NCBI RefSeq assembly: GCF_011516885.1
Contig: NZ_WOTD01000021.1
Span: 1-36,730 of the forward strand
Source of the DNA: Acetobacter lambici
Lineage (GTDB): Bacteria > Pseudomonadota > Alphaproteobacteria > Acetobacterales > Acetobacteraceae
Direction: 5' to 3'
Length of the DNA: 36,730 nt
Below, piece after piece: positions 24,280-33,643 of the stretch. A model generated the notes under the pieces. The model worked only from the letters and a program-made list of their open reading frames with translations. It did no database searches and was not told the origin of the DNA. The first letter of the stretch is position 1; each line of letters starts with the position of its first letter. Made by a program: the position numbers and the translations under genes.

Positions 24280-24510
24280 ATGATTATGTTGCGTAAACCC
24301 GGCACCACGCCAGGGATTACTACCCCCGCCGCCCTGAAAACGTTGAGGCAGCATGGGCCAGAAACCCTGTCCGATCTCCAGTTTCTGGAAAACTGGACAA
24401 CCCGGCCGCGCTACACCGCAGCCAGTGTGCTGCGTGCAGGCCAGATCCGCCGCACAAACCCGGACCTGATGAACGACATATCCGCAGGCATGCGCCAGCG
24501 CGGCAAATAA
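24280..24510 (+). CDS. Hypothetical protein, 76 residues
   Basis: A small basic soluble protein: MIMLRKPGTTPGITTPAA, then LKTLRQHGPETLSDLQFLEN, a Thr/Arg/Tyr-rich centre, and RTNPDLMNDISAGMRQRGK at the end. ACAGGACTT precedes the ATG. It stands alone with a possible promoter and dyad upstream. It has no signal peptide and no recognised domain. Codon use is host-like. Confidence 0.6.
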   Translation: MIMLRKPGTTPGITTPAALKTLRQHGPETLSDLQFLENWTTRPRYTAASVLRAGQIRRTNPDLMNDISAGMRQRGK

Positions 24511-24572
24511 CCCCGGCAGGGTAACCCCCTGCACGGCATGACTATTTGCATCCGCCCGCCCGAAAGGGCACC

Positions 24573-25658
24573 ATGGGTTTTATGCTGCCACGTGTTTTTA
24601 CCTGTGCGGACCAGCGTGTCTGGCGCAGGGCCTTTTCCCTTATCGCTCTAGGCGGGCTGGCTGTGCTGTCCGCCTGCGCGGGGCCGGGCAAAACATCGTA
24701 CAATGCTCCGGGTTCGGCCCTTAACCCGTGGGGACCATATATCCACGAAGCCTCGGACCGGTTTTCCGTCCCTCAGTCATGGATCCGTGCTGTCATGCAG
24801 CAGGAATCGGGCGGCCACCAGTATATGAACGGGCATCTGACCCGCTCGGCACATGGTGCGGTCGGGCTTATGCAGATCAAGCCGGACACTTACTCCGAGC
24901 TTGCCCAGCGTTACCACCTTGGCTCCGACCCCTATAACCCGCACGACAATATTATGGCCGCCACCGGTTACATACGCGAACTCTATGACCGTTTTGGCTC
25001 GCCCGACTTCCTTGGCGCCTATAACTGTGGACCGCAATGCATGGAAAATTACCGCTCACGCGGGACACCCCTGCCCGGCTATGCCCGCACTTACATGGCC
25101 GCCATTACCCCCCACCTGAACGACCCCGTGCCCCCCAGTTCCCTGCCCGTGCAGTCCGAGCCCACCTTGGCGCCAGAACAGGTGGCCCCGGTGCAGGTGG
25201 TCCAGAACACGCCCCAGCCCTATGGCCCGGCCAGCGCCCCCCCTATGGAGGATGACACACTCCCCCCGCCCTCCGCCGGAGCAGACAGCTCCCCCCCACA
25301 GGTGGCAGACGACTCCGACCTCCAACCCGCCAGCTACCAGCCCGCCACGTACCGGGCCGTCAGTACGGCCCCCCTTGCCGGGTCGGGCATTGTCTGGCGA
25401 CCTGCGGGGGCTACGGGCAACGCCGTTATCCAGATCGGGGCTTTTTCCACCCCTGTGCGGGCCATGCATGCCATTGCCATCGCCCGGCAGTCCTCCCCCG
25501 CACTCAGCCACGCCCAGAACCGGGTGGAAAAGGTTACACCCGCCGGGCGCGCGCCGGTCTGGCGTACACGGCTTGCGGGGCTTCCCTCCGGGCAGAGCGA
25601 CACCATATGCTCGACCCTGCGGCAGCAGGGACTTTCCTGCGTTGCCATAACACCCTAA
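24573..25658 (+). CDS. Lytic transglycosylase lipoprotein with SPOR-like domain
   Basis: A 361-residue envelope enzyme that should cleave peptidoglycan glycan strands. The lipoprotein signal ends LSAC with C35 lipidated. The SLT domain (about 55-165) has catalytic E78 in WIRAVMQQESGG, then GAVGLMQIKPDTYSELAQRY and the NIMAATGYIRELYDRFGSPDFLGAYNCGP block. A long Pro/Ser/Gln-rich linker (about 190-280) precedes a C-terminal SPOR-like domain (AVIQIGAFSTPVRAMHAI to the end), which would bind denuded glycan at the septum. The start at 24573 follows GAAAGGG; an earlier TTG at 24546 is less likely. Confidence 0.88.
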   Translation: MGFMLPRVFTCADQRVWRRAFSLIALGGLAVLSACAGPGKTSYNAPGSALNPWGPYIHEASDRFSVPQSWIRAVMQQESGGHQYMNGHLTRSAHGAVGLMQIKPDTYSELAQRYHLGSDPYNPHDNIMAATGYIRELYDRFGSPDFLGAYNCGPQCMENYRSRGTPLPGYARTYMAAITPHLNDPVPPSSLPVQSEPTLAPEQVAPVQVVQNTPQPYGPASAPPMEDDTLPPPSAGADSSPPQVADDSDLQPASYQPATYRAVSTAPLAGSGIVWRPAGATGNAVIQIGAFSTPVRAMHAIAIARQSSPALSHAQNRVEKVTPAGRAPVWRTRLAGLPSGQSDTICSTLRQQGLSCVAITP

Positions 25659-25803
25659 AATATTACATGACTGTTAAGTTTACTTTTTGCTAAAACCTTC
25701 TTTTTACAGGGGAATACTAAAACAATTTTTTTCTGACCGGCGTGAATAATTTTAATGTTCGTGACCGGTACCTAATACTGGTAACCAACGGACCCTTCTG
25801 CCC

Positions 25804-27813
25804 ATGCACGCCCCCCCCGATGATAAAGGCGCACAACCAGACCGCCCCCTGCTCAGCATTTCCCTGCTGGGGCACATGCGCGTCCTGTCCAGCACGGGGC
25901 TTTCGCTTTTACCCACGGGCACCAAAACCAAAGCACTTCTGGCCATTCTGGCCCTGTCCAACCGTCGGCCTGTAGCCCGCACACGGCTTGCCGAACTGCT
26001 CTGGAGCAAACGGGCACCCGAACAGGCGCGCGCGTCCTTAAGGCAGGAAATCCACCGGCTGATGGAGATCCTCCATCCCCTTGGCCCGGAGGTGCTGGAC
26101 GTACAGCGCCATACACTGGCCATACGCCCCGACCTGACCGACATTGACACCGAGCATGTGCTCCGCACCACACCCCAGACGGTCATGGACCTGCCCGACC
26201 CCCTGCCCCCGCTGCTGGAGGATCTGAGCGCGGTAGACCCCGGCTTTGCCGCATGGCTGGAGGAAGAGCGCAACCGCCTGCTTGACCACAAGATTGCCCA
26301 GCTTGAGGCCCTGCTGGCCAGCACGCCAGCCCCTGCCACAGTTATGGCCGCAACACGCAGGCTGCTCCGCCTGAACCCGCTGAACGAGGGTGCATGGCGC
26401 GCGCGCATTCTGGCAGCCATGCACAGCAAGGAGGAAGGTACCGCCTTACTGAGTGCGGAAACCTGCCTCCGCACTTTTCAGGACGCCATTGCCACCACAC
26501 CGGGGCAGGAGACCATGCGCCTGATTGCAAAGCTGCGGGCTACACACCTCCAGAACACGCAGGCAGCCCAGCACTCACTGCCCCCATTGCCCCAAACGCC
26601 CACCCCCGCGCAGGTGGTGGCGGACGAGTCCCTGCGTATGCTCAGCGCCACGGTGTTTCTGGCCTGCGCCCAACAACAGGGCGACACGGAGAGCATGGCT
26701 CTGGCTGAGCAGTTCCGCAGCGAACTTGGGCTGGACCTGGCCATGCACGGCGTACTGGACGTGAGCGTACAGACCGAGCGTTTTGCCGCGTCGCCTTTTC
26801 AGTCGCTCCCCGCGCGGGGGCGGTGGGACTTTCTGATCGGTATTACCATAACCGGGGGGAGCGGGTCTGCGCTCACGTGTCTTTTGCAGGCGTTTGACAC
26901 CCGCCTGAACGATACGATCGTATGGGGCCACAGGCTGACCCTGACCCCCACCACCTTGCCCGCCCTGTCCAACCGTTTTGCCGCCATGCTGATTCTCAGC
27001 CTGTTCAAAACCGAAGCGCGCAGAATGGCCAGCACCCCCGTGGCCGAGCTTTCCCCCTTCGGGCTGGGCCTGCGGGCCTTTACCCTGAGCATGCGCGCCG
27101 ATCCGGGCCTGTACCACACGATTGAACACCTGCTTGATGAGGCGGAAAAACGCGCGCCGGAAAACCAGTTCCTGTTTTTTGTCCATGCGCATTACCTGCT
27201 CATCCGCATGTATGATGAATGGCATACCCCCGTGGCCGACTACATCCGGCCCATGATCACCATGCTCAAGCAGAATTTTGCCCTGTTCCCCGGCAATATC
27301 GCAACCCGCTACCTGCTGACCGCCGGGCTGTTTTACGCCAACCAGCCTGATGAGGCGCGCTTCCTGCTCGCCCAGATGCACCTGAGCCTGCCCACCGATT
27401 CCCCCGTAAGCATGCTGGCCCTGCCCGATGGGCTGGACGCCCTGTGCCGGGGGGACGCCGTGACCGCGGCCCGCATCTACACCGATTTTTTTAGCATGAC
27501 CTCCACCGTGCCGCTGTTTAGTGCTCCCGATCAGGAATTTATTCTGTCGTGTTTTCTGGCTGACCAGTATGAGGAAACCCTGCTCCACGCACGCGGCATT
27601 CTGGCGACTTCTCCCGACCGTTCGGCCATTCTTGTCCCCGCACTTGCCGCGGCCAACATGCTGGGCCACCAGTCTTTAGCGCAGGATTACCGCCAGCGGC
27701 TGCACCGTTTGCAAACCCCGCTCACCCTCTCCGCCATGGAGGGGCACTATGCCTATCTGCCCCTGTTTATGCGGCAAAAACTCTACCGCGGGCTGCAACT
27801 GCCCCTGCCCTGA
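25804..27813 (+). CDS. SARP/BTAD-type transcriptional regulator
   Basis: A 669-residue regulator. Residues about 17-108 form an OmpR-like winged helix (LSISLLGHMRVL through KTKALLAILALSNRRPVARTRLAELLW to RQEIHRLMEIL). Residues about 115-245 are the bacterial transcriptional activation domain (WLEEERNRLLDHKIAQLEALL, RRLLRLNPLNEGAWRARILAAM). The rest (about 250-669) is a long helical, TPR-like sensor region with Gly/Ser loops. SARP/BTAD proteins are best known from actinobacterial antibiotic clusters; versions with long C-terminal domains also occur in Proteobacteria. The target is unknown, and no biosynthetic cluster is adjacent. There is no strong ribosome-binding site. Confidence 0.75.
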   Translation: MHAPPDDKGAQPDRPLLSISLLGHMRVLSSTGLSLLPTGTKTKALLAILALSNRRPVARTRLAELLWSKRAPEQARASLRQEIHRLMEILHPLGPEVLDVQRHTLAIRPDLTDIDTEHVLRTTPQTVMDLPDPLPPLLEDLSAVDPGFAAWLEEERNRLLDHKIAQLEALLASTPAPATVMAATRRLLRLNPLNEGAWRARILAAMHSKEEGTALLSAETCLRTFQDAIATTPGQETMRLIAKLRATHLQNTQAAQHSLPPLPQTPTPAQVVADESLRMLSATVFLACAQQQGDTESMALAEQFRSELGLDLAMHGVLDVSVQTERFAASPFQSLPARGRWDFLIGITITGGSGSALTCLLQAFDTRLNDTIVWGHRLTLTPTTLPALSNRFAAMLILSLFKTEARRMASTPVAELSPFGLGLRAFTLSMRADPGLYHTIEHLLDEAEKRAPENQFLFFVHAHYLLIRMYDEWHTPVADYIRPMITMLKQNFALFPGNIATRYLLTAGLFYANQPDEARFLLAQMHLSLPTDSPVSMLALPDGLDALCRGDAVTAARIYTDFFSMTSTVPLFSAPDQEFILSCFLADQYEETLLHARGILATSPDRSAILVPALAAANMLGHQSLAQDYRQRLHRLQTPLTLSAMEGHYAYLPLFMRQKLYRGLQLPLP

Positions 27814-27990
27814 AGACGCCACGCACGCCCACACCAGAGCAGACAGGCCACGCAGACGCTTGGCGGAAAAGAGTTGAAAGGATATGAAGACGGACAGGAA
27901 CACCTGTGCCGCCAGCCAGACCTGACTTCTTTTTTATCCGGCGGACCGGGAAAGACGGATACCCAAGTGCCAAGGAGCCACATCAACGCC

Positions 27991-28527
27991 ATGCTTCGCC
28001 GTCTCATGCCCAGCCATGCCGCTGCAAGTCGCCCCCACCCCATGCCTCTTGGCAAATGGATGACCACCGCCACCGCTCTGGCCGGAGTCAGCCTGCTGAG
28101 CGCATGCTCACTCTTTGACCACTCCCAGAATGGTATTACCGCCCCGCACAACCACCTGCTGGTTGAAGACCGCGGCGCATCTGGTGGAGAAGCCAGCCTG
28201 AAAGGGGGCGTCAACGCCTACCTCTGGCGCGCAGCACTTGATACGCTCTCCTTCATGCCCATAGCCACGGCCGATGCGGAAGGCGGGCTGATCCTGACGG
28301 ACTGGTACACCCCCCCCGCCACACATGATGAGCGGTTCAAAATTACCGCCTTTGTGCTGGACCGCCGCCTGCGCTCGGACGCGCTACGCCTGAGCGTGTT
28401 CCGCCAACTCAAACAGGATGGCACATGGGTGGATACCCCCCCCGCCCCCAACACGGCGTCCGATATTGCCACGCGCATTCTCTCCCGCGCACGCAAACTC
28501 CGCGCCGATAACGGCAACCAGGACTAA
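27991..28527 (+). CDS. DUF3576 lipoprotein
   Basis: A 178-residue predicted lipoprotein with lipobox LLSAC (C39). The body, SFMPIATADAEGGLILTDWYTPPATHDERFKITAFVLDRRLRSDALRLSVFRQ, is typical of the DUF3576 family found in Alphaproteobacteria just upstream of leuS, as here. Its role is uncertain; the gene neighbourhood (lptE two genes on) suggests envelope biogenesis. The start is one of several: AAGGAG lies 13 nt before 27991, and ATG at 28042 gives a shorter signal peptide. The earlier ATG at 27874 would put an unlikely 62-residue leader before the signal. Confidence 0.82.
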   Translation: MLRRLMPSHAAASRPHPMPLGKWMTTATALAGVSLLSACSLFDHSQNGITAPHNHLLVEDRGASGGEASLKGGVNAYLWRAALDTLSFMPIATADAEGGLILTDWYTPPATHDERFKITAFVLDRRLRSDALRLSVFRQLKQDGTWVDTPPAPNTASDIATRILSRARKLRADNGNQD

Positions 28528-28594
28528 CACCCCCGGCTCCGGCCGTGTTCGTCCTTGATTTTCCTTACAGCCTGCAAGCGTAGATCCAAATTCC

Positions 28595-31213
28595 ATGTCC
28601 CAGCCTTCCAGCCCATCCCCTTCCTATGACTTTAACGCAGTTGAGCCAAAGTGGCAGAAGGCGTGGGAAAAAGCCGATATCTTTACCGTCCCCGATGTTC
28701 CTCCGGCGGATAAGCCCAAATATTATGTGCTGGAAATGTTTCCCTACCCCTCGGGGCAGCTCCACATGGGGCATGTGCGCAACTATGCGCTGGGCGATGT
28801 CATTGCCCGCTACAAGCGCGCACGCGGCTTTGCGGTGCTTCACCCCATGGGCTGGGACGCCTTTGGCCTGCCGGCGGAAAATGCCGCGCGCGAGCGCGGC
28901 GTGCACCCGCAGGAATGGACGCTCAACAACATTGCCGCCATGCGCGCCACCTTGCAGCGGCTCGGCTTCTCCCTCAACTGGGACCGCGAGATCGCAACCT
29001 GCCTGCCCGACTATTACGGCAAGCAGCAGAAGCTGTTCCTCGACTTCATGCACGCCGGGCTGGTGGAACGGCGCGAAAGCTGGGTGAACTGGGACCCGGT
29101 GGACCAGACCGTGCTGGCCAACGAACAGGTCGTGGATGGCAAGGGCTGGCGCTCTGGCGCACCAATTGAGAAGAAAAAACTTTCCCAGTGGTTCCTGCGC
29201 ATTACCGACTTTGCTCAGGACCTGCTCGATGGGCTGAAAACGCTCGACCGCTGGCCCGAGCGGGTGCGGACCATGCAGGAACGCTGGATTGGCCGCTCCG
29301 AAGGGGCCAAGCTCACCTTCTCGCTGCACGAACCCCCTGCGGGGCTGGACACCAACCTGAACGCGGTGGAAGTGTTCACCACCCGCCCGGACACGCTGTT
29401 TGGCATGTCCTTCCTTGCCATTGCCCCCGACCACCCGCTGGCCCAGTGGGTTGCGCAGGGCAACCCGCAGGCTGCCGAGTTTGTGGCCGAATGCCGCCGC
29501 CTTGGCACATCGGTCGAAGCTGTGGAAACCGCCGAAAAGCGTGGGTTTGATACCGGCCTGCGCGTGAACCACCCGTTCATGGACAAGAGCTTTCCCATCT
29601 GGATCGCCAATTTTGTGCTCATGGACTATGGCACGGGCGCGCTGTTTGGCTGCCCATCGGGCGATCAGCGCGATCTGGACTTTGCGCACAAATACAACCT
29701 GCCGGTTATTCCCGTGGTCCTCCCCGAAGGGCAGGATCAGGCAGACTTTGCCATTACCACCAACGCCTATGCGGGCGATGGCACCATGATCAACTCCGGT
29801 TTTCTGGATGGGCAGACCACCGCACAGGCCAGCAAAAGCGCCATTGAACGGTTGCAGGACCTTGGCGTGGGGCAAGGTGTTGTCAACTGGCGGCTGCGGG
29901 ACTGGGGCATTTCGCGCCAGCGGTACTGGGGCTGCCCCATACCGGTCATTCATTGCTCCACCTGTGGCGCGGTGCCGGTACCCGACGAGCAACTGCCCGT
30001 CAAACTGCCCGAGGATGTCACCTTCGACAAGCCGGGCAACCCGCTAGACCACCACGCGACATGGAAGCACACCACCTGCCCATGCTGTGGCAAGCCCGCC
30101 ACGCGGGAGACCGACACGTTTGACACGTTCGTGGACAGTTCGTGGTATTTTGCCCGCTTTACCGCCCCCCATGCCGCCACCCCCACAGTGCGCGAGGCAG
30201 CCGATGGCTGGCTGGCCGTGGACCAGTATATTGGCGGGATCGAGCACGCCATTCTGCACCTGCTCTACGCACGCTTTTTTACCCGCGCCATGCACCGCAC
30301 CGGCAACCTGAATGTGGATGAGCCGTTTGCGGGCCTGTTTACGCAGGGCATGGTCAGCCACGAAAGCTACAAGGACAGCGCAGGCCACTGGCTGTACCCC
30401 GAGGAAGTGGAGCGCACGCCCGAAGGCGTGGTCAAACGCGGCACCACCGACCCCGTGACCGTGGGCCGGGTGGAAAAAATGTCCAAGTCCAAGCGCAACA
30501 CAGTGGCCCCCGTGGCCATTATCGAACGCTTTGGCGCCGATACAGCCCGCTGGTTTGTCCTGTCCGACAGCCCACCCGAGCGGGACATGGAATGGACCGA
30601 GGCCGGTGTGGCCGGGGCCGCGCGCTTTGCCCAGCGCCTGTTCCGCACCGTATGTGGCGTTGCCGCCAGCGTGCCTGCCAACACCCCATGCCCGGCGGAT
30701 ATCGACCGCAAGGCCGACACGCTGCGCCGCACCACCCACCGCACTCTTGCCGCCGTGACCGAAGCGCTGGAAAACTTTGCCATTAACGTGGCCGTTGCGC
30801 GTATTCACGAACTGACCTCCGCTCTGGCGGATGCGGAAAAAACCGCCAGTGTTGCAGGCATGAACTTTGCCCGGCGCGAGGCCGCGCGCATTCTGTGCCT
30901 GCTCTGCGCCCCCATGATGCCCCATCTGGCCGAGGAAATGTTTGCAAGTCTGGAACCCGGCGCGGGCCTTGCGGCAACACAGGCATGGCCTATGCCCCAG
31001 CCCGACCTGCTGGCGGCAACGCAGGTCACCATAGCCGTGCAGATTCTGGGCAAACTACGCGGCACCATAGAGGCCCTACCTGATGAAGACCCCGCAGCCG
31101 TGCTGGCTCGGGCGGAGGCCGAACCCAACGTGGCGCGGCTTCTGGAGGGCAAGCGCATTGTCAAACGCGTGCATGTGCCCAACCGCATTGTAAATTTTGT
31201 AACGGCAGGCTGA
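28595..31213 (+). CDS. leuS: Leucyl-tRNA synthetase
   Basis: An 872-residue class I synthetase charging tRNA-Leu. The HIGH motif is HMGH (57-60) in [20 protein letters not shown], the editing CP1 domain spans about 220-420 ([10 protein letters not shown] is the editing T-rich region), the zinc-type CSTCGAV/CPCCGKP modules follow, and KMSKS is at 628-632. The anticodon-binding and C-terminal domains are complete. The last base of the stop is the first of the lptE start codon, so lptE is translationally coupled. Confidence 0.98.
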   Translation: MSQPSSPSPSYDFNAVEPKWQKAWEKADIFTVPDVPPADKPKYYVLEMFPYPSGQLHMGHVRNYALGDVIARYKRARGFAVLHPMGWDAFGLPAENAARERGVHPQEWTLNNIAAMRATLQRLGFSLNWDREIATCLPDYYGKQQKLFLDFMHAGLVERRESWVNWDPVDQTVLANEQVVDGKGWRSGAPIEKKKLSQWFLRITDFAQDLLDGLKTLDRWPERVRTMQERWIGRSEGAKLTFSLHEPPAGLDTNLNAVEVFTTRPDTLFGMSFLAIAPDHPLAQWVAQGNPQAAEFVAECRRLGTSVEAVETAEKRGFDTGLRVNHPFMDKSFPIWIANFVLMDYGTGALFGCPSGDQRDLDFAHKYNLPVIPVVLPEGQDQADFAITTNAYAGDGTMINSGFLDGQTTAQASKSAIERLQDLGVGQGVVNWRLRDWGISRQRYWGCPIPVIHCSTCGAVPVPDEQLPVKLPEDVTFDKPGNPLDHHATWKHTTCPCCGKPATRETDTFDTFVDSSWYFARFTAPHAATPTVREAADGWLAVDQYIGGIEHAILHLLYARFFTRAMHRTGNLNVDEPFAGLFTQGMVSHESYKDSAGHWLYPEEVERTPEGVVKRGTTDPVTVGRVEKMSKSKRNTVAPVAIIERFGADTARWFVLSDSPPERDMEWTEAGVAGAARFAQRLFRTVCGVAASVPANTPCPADIDRKADTLRRTTHRTLAAVTEALENFAINVAVARIHELTSALADAEKTASVAGMNFARREAARILCLLCAPMMPHLAEEMFASLEPGAGLAATQAWPMPQPDLLAATQVTIAVQILGKLRGTIEALPDEDPAAVLARAEAEPNVARLLEGKRIVKRVHVPNRIVNFVTAG

Positions 31214-31908
31214 TGACCCGGACCCGCTCCCTTTTTTCCCTTTGCAAGGCCACACTGGCCGCAACCGCTCTTATGGCAGCCCCCCTGCTGCTGAGCGGGT
31301 GCGGGTTCAAGCCATTATACGGGGAGGAAAAGGGCGGGGTTGATGTGTCCGCCGAGTTGCAGGACATTTACGTTGCCAATATTCCGCAGCGTTTTGGCCA
31401 GCAGCTCCGGCTCGCACTCCAGAGCCAGATGGCGGCTGACGGGCCAGAAGATCCCCACAAATACAAGCTTGTCGTCCAGCCCACCATCAGCGCCGAAGCC
31501 ATTGATATTCATGGTGACAACACCACCGGGCGGACCCGTATGCTGGCCACTGCGCGCTGGCAGCTCCTGACAATTGAGCAGACCCCCCAACTGGTCACGC
31601 AAGGGTACACCCAAACACTGGACGGGTACACAAATACCTACGAACAGTATTTTGCCCAAGCCCTGAACATGGAAAGTGTTCGCGGCCGCGTGGCGCAGGC
31701 CTTGGGGGAACAGGTTACGCAACAGGTGGCCACGTGGTTTAAAACCCACTCCACCCCCGCCGCCATACCTGACGACCAGCCCAAAACATTCTATCCCTCG
31801 CCCAACGTCATTTCCGATACCGACAAGGGTGCCCCCATGGAGCAGGAAGGCGCAGACGCCATTCCGGACATGGCGACCGGGCGCGCGCCCATCGACACCG
31901 GTGACTGA
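31213..31908 (+). CDS. lptE: LPS-assembly lipoprotein LptE
   Basis: A 231-residue lipoprotein (lipobox LLSGC, C30, then GFKPLYG, the family hallmark). LptE plugs the LptD barrel that places lipopolysaccharide in the outer leaflet of the outer membrane. The middle region (LRLALQSQM, YKLVVQPTISAEAIDI, RTRMLATARWQLL) fits the family; the C-terminal 40 residues are a disordered extension. It overlaps leuS by one base and lies 18 nt upstream of holA, as in related bacteria. Confidence 0.92.
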   Translation: MTRTRSLFSLCKATLAATALMAAPLLLSGCGFKPLYGEEKGGVDVSAELQDIYVANIPQRFGQQLRLALQSQMAADGPEDPHKYKLVVQPTISAEAIDIHGDNTTGRTRMLATARWQLLTIEQTPQLVTQGYTQTLDGYTNTYEQYFAQALNMESVRGRVAQALGEQVTQQVATWFKTHSTPAAIPDDQPKTFYPSPNVISDTDKGAPMEQEGADAIPDMATGRAPIDTGD

Positions 31909-31926
31909 CCACCAGATGGGCTGGTC

Positions 31927-32940
31927 ATGAAAATAGATGCCCGAGGCACCCCCCGTGTTCTGAACGACCCCGGAGCATGGCGCGTCATCCTGCTGCATGG
32001 GGAAGATACAGGCCTGATCCGCGAACGCGCGTTACAGGCCACGCACCGGCTGGCAGGCACGCTGGACGACCCGTTCCGCATTGCCCTGCTGGACCGGGAA
32101 ACCCACAACAGGCTGGAAGAGGAAGCAACCGCCCTCTCCCTTATGGGTGGTCGCCGCGTTGTGCGTGTGCGCGATGCCTCGGACGCGCTACTCAAGCCTG
32201 TTGAGCATGTTCTGGCCCAGAACACGGACACGCTGGTCATACTGGAGGCACCCGGCCTTGCCTCCCGCTCCAAGCTGCGCCAGCTTATGGAAAAACAGCC
32301 CCAGTGTGCCAGTATTGGCTGCTACCCCGAGGAAGGGCGCAATCTGGAATCCTCCATTACCCAGATGCTGGCCGCCCATCAGGTCAGAATTGATGCAGAT
32401 GCCCTGCACTGGCTGGCGGGCAGGCTGGGTGCTGACCGTGCGGCTGCCCGCAGCGAGGTGGAAAAACTGGCCCTTTACGCAGGGGACACAGGCACTTTGG
32501 CGCTAGAAGACGTGCGTGCGTGTATTGGCGATGCAGGTAGCGTATCGGTCGAAGATGCAGCCTTTGCCGCAACCGAGGGCAACCGGACAGAGACCGACAC
32601 GGCACTCGAACGCGCTCTGGCGGAAGGGACCGTCCCCATTGCCATTATCCGCGCCTTTATGGGCCATATGCACCGCCTGCGCCGGGTCCGTGCCGCCATG
32701 GCTGCGGGGCAGAGCCGGAGTGACGCGCTTAAAACTCTGCGGCCGCCTGTGTTTTTCAAACGCACGGCAAGCTTTGGCCGCGCGCTGGAGTTCTGGTCCC
32801 TGTCCGCACTGAGCAAGGAGCTTGCTGCACTTCAGGCGCTGGAGTTGGCCTGCAAGCAGACGGGAGCCCCCGATGTGCTGCTCTGCCGCCGCCACATTGC
32901 CACCCTGGCGGCCCGCGCGGCCCTGTACAGCCGCCGCTAA
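31927..32940 (+). CDS. holA: DNA polymerase III delta subunit
   Basis: A 337-residue clamp-loader subunit that opens the beta clamp. The N-terminal AAA+-like domain begins RVILLHGEDTGLIRERALQ. The beta-contact region and ALHWLAGRLGADRAAARSEVEKLALYAG form the middle helical part, and the C-terminal collar domain starts near IIRAFMGHMHRLRRVRAAM. GGGCTGG precedes the ATG. It is the last gene of the leuS-lptE-holA operon. Length is normal. Confidence 0.93.
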   Translation: MKIDARGTPRVLNDPGAWRVILLHGEDTGLIRERALQATHRLAGTLDDPFRIALLDRETHNRLEEEATALSLMGGRRVVRVRDASDALLKPVEHVLAQNTDTLVILEAPGLASRSKLRQLMEKQPQCASIGCYPEEGRNLESSITQMLAAHQVRIDADALHWLAGRLGADRAAARSEVEKLALYAGDTGTLALEDVRACIGDAGSVSVEDAAFAATEGNRTETDTALERALAEGTVPIAIIRAFMGHMHRLRRVRAAMAAGQSRSDALKTLRPPVFFKRTASFGRALEFWSLSALSKELAALQALELACKQTGAPDVLLCRRHIATLAARAALYSRR

Positions 32941-32994
32941 CTCCTGCTTTTCCCCTTGTCCGGCGGGGGGGCATTCAGTATACAAAAAGGGTGT

Positions 32995-33304
32995 GTCCGC
33001 GTAGCTCAGTAGGATAGAGCACAGGATTCCTATTTAATTGGGCACCATAACTGGAAACACTATGGTGAATCCGCTCAAAGTCGGGGAACGCTACGGCCTG
33101 CAAGGGCCTTGCCAATCCCGAGCCAAGCCGTTCCTTATGAACGGAAGGTGTAGAGACTGGACGGGCGGTGCCTAAAGACCTGCAAACACAGGTCTATGGT
33201 AAAGGGACAGTCCAGCCCACAAACGCTCCGGCAACGCAGCGGCAGTGAAAGCTGTAGTGGGATGAATCCTGGGGCCGTGGGTTCGAATCCCGCCGCGGAC
33301 ACCA
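32995..33304 (+). tRNA. tRNA-Arg (anticodon CCU), interrupted by a group I intron
   Basis: Exons 32995-33031 and 33265-33304 join to a normal 77-nt tRNA. Acceptor GTCCGCG/CGCGGAC, D-arm GCTC...GAGC, anticodon stem CAGGA/TCCTG with loop TTCCTAA, T-arm GTGGG-TTCGAAT-CCCGC, discriminator A and encoded CCA are all present. The split is directly after the anticodon CCT. The gene reads CCU, decoding AGG, and must be spliced to work. Confidence 0.95.
33032..33264 (+). ncRNA. Self-splicing group I intron in tRNA-Arg
   Basis: A 233-nt intron. The 5' exon ends CCT and can pair with GGG at 33040-33042 (the internal guide), giving the U-G wobble at the 5' splice site. The intron ends with G (33264). The catalytic-core elements are recognisable: the Q-like AATCCCGAGCCAAGCC (near 33113), the R element GTGTAGAGACTGGACGG (near 33149), and the S element AAGGGACAGTCC (near 33203). 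There is no ORF in the intron. Small group IC3 introns without ORFs in tRNA anticodon loops are known from Azoarcus tRNA-Ile and Agrobacterium tRNA-Arg(CCU). Confidence 0.93.
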
Positions 33305-33643
33305 ACACACACATTCCCCCTTTTTCTGCCATGACAAATGCCACCGCAACAGGTGCCTGCGTGTGAAAAAACCTGTTTGTATCTTTATGAACTCAAAATC
33401 CCGCCGCCTCATCTGCGCGTGCTATGCGCCAGAACACAAAGAGCCGCCATGCCGGGAAAATTCATGTTAAGTATTACCTGACAAGTTATGAAATACTAAA
33501 CAATTTGCACCTGAAAAAGCGTGTCAAAAAAAAGTTATTACCCCATTCCACCTTGCCCACACACAGAAATGATGCTCTAAAACAGTCTATTATATCTTTG
33601 CTATAGAATGTTTGAGCCCATCCAGCATTCTGAAAGGTGACAC
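33305..33643 (+). promoter_or_regulatory. Gene-free region with probable promoter of the lipoprotein gene
   Basis: 339 bp of declining GC. An extended -10 box TGCTATAGAAT lies at about 33599-33609, some 35 nt before the start codon at 33644. A 60-codon ORF (33424-33606) has no ribosome-binding site and a composition unlike a gene. No hairpin clearly ends the tRNA transcript. Confidence 0.4.

Noticed and set aside
28565..29992. 475-codon open frame antisense to leuS
   Set aside because: Shadow of leuS; low-complexity His/Gly/Arg-rich translation with no domain.
33424..33606. 60-codon ORF between tRNA-Arg and the lipoprotein gene
   Set aside because: No ribosome-binding site, unusual composition, and it overlaps the promoter region.
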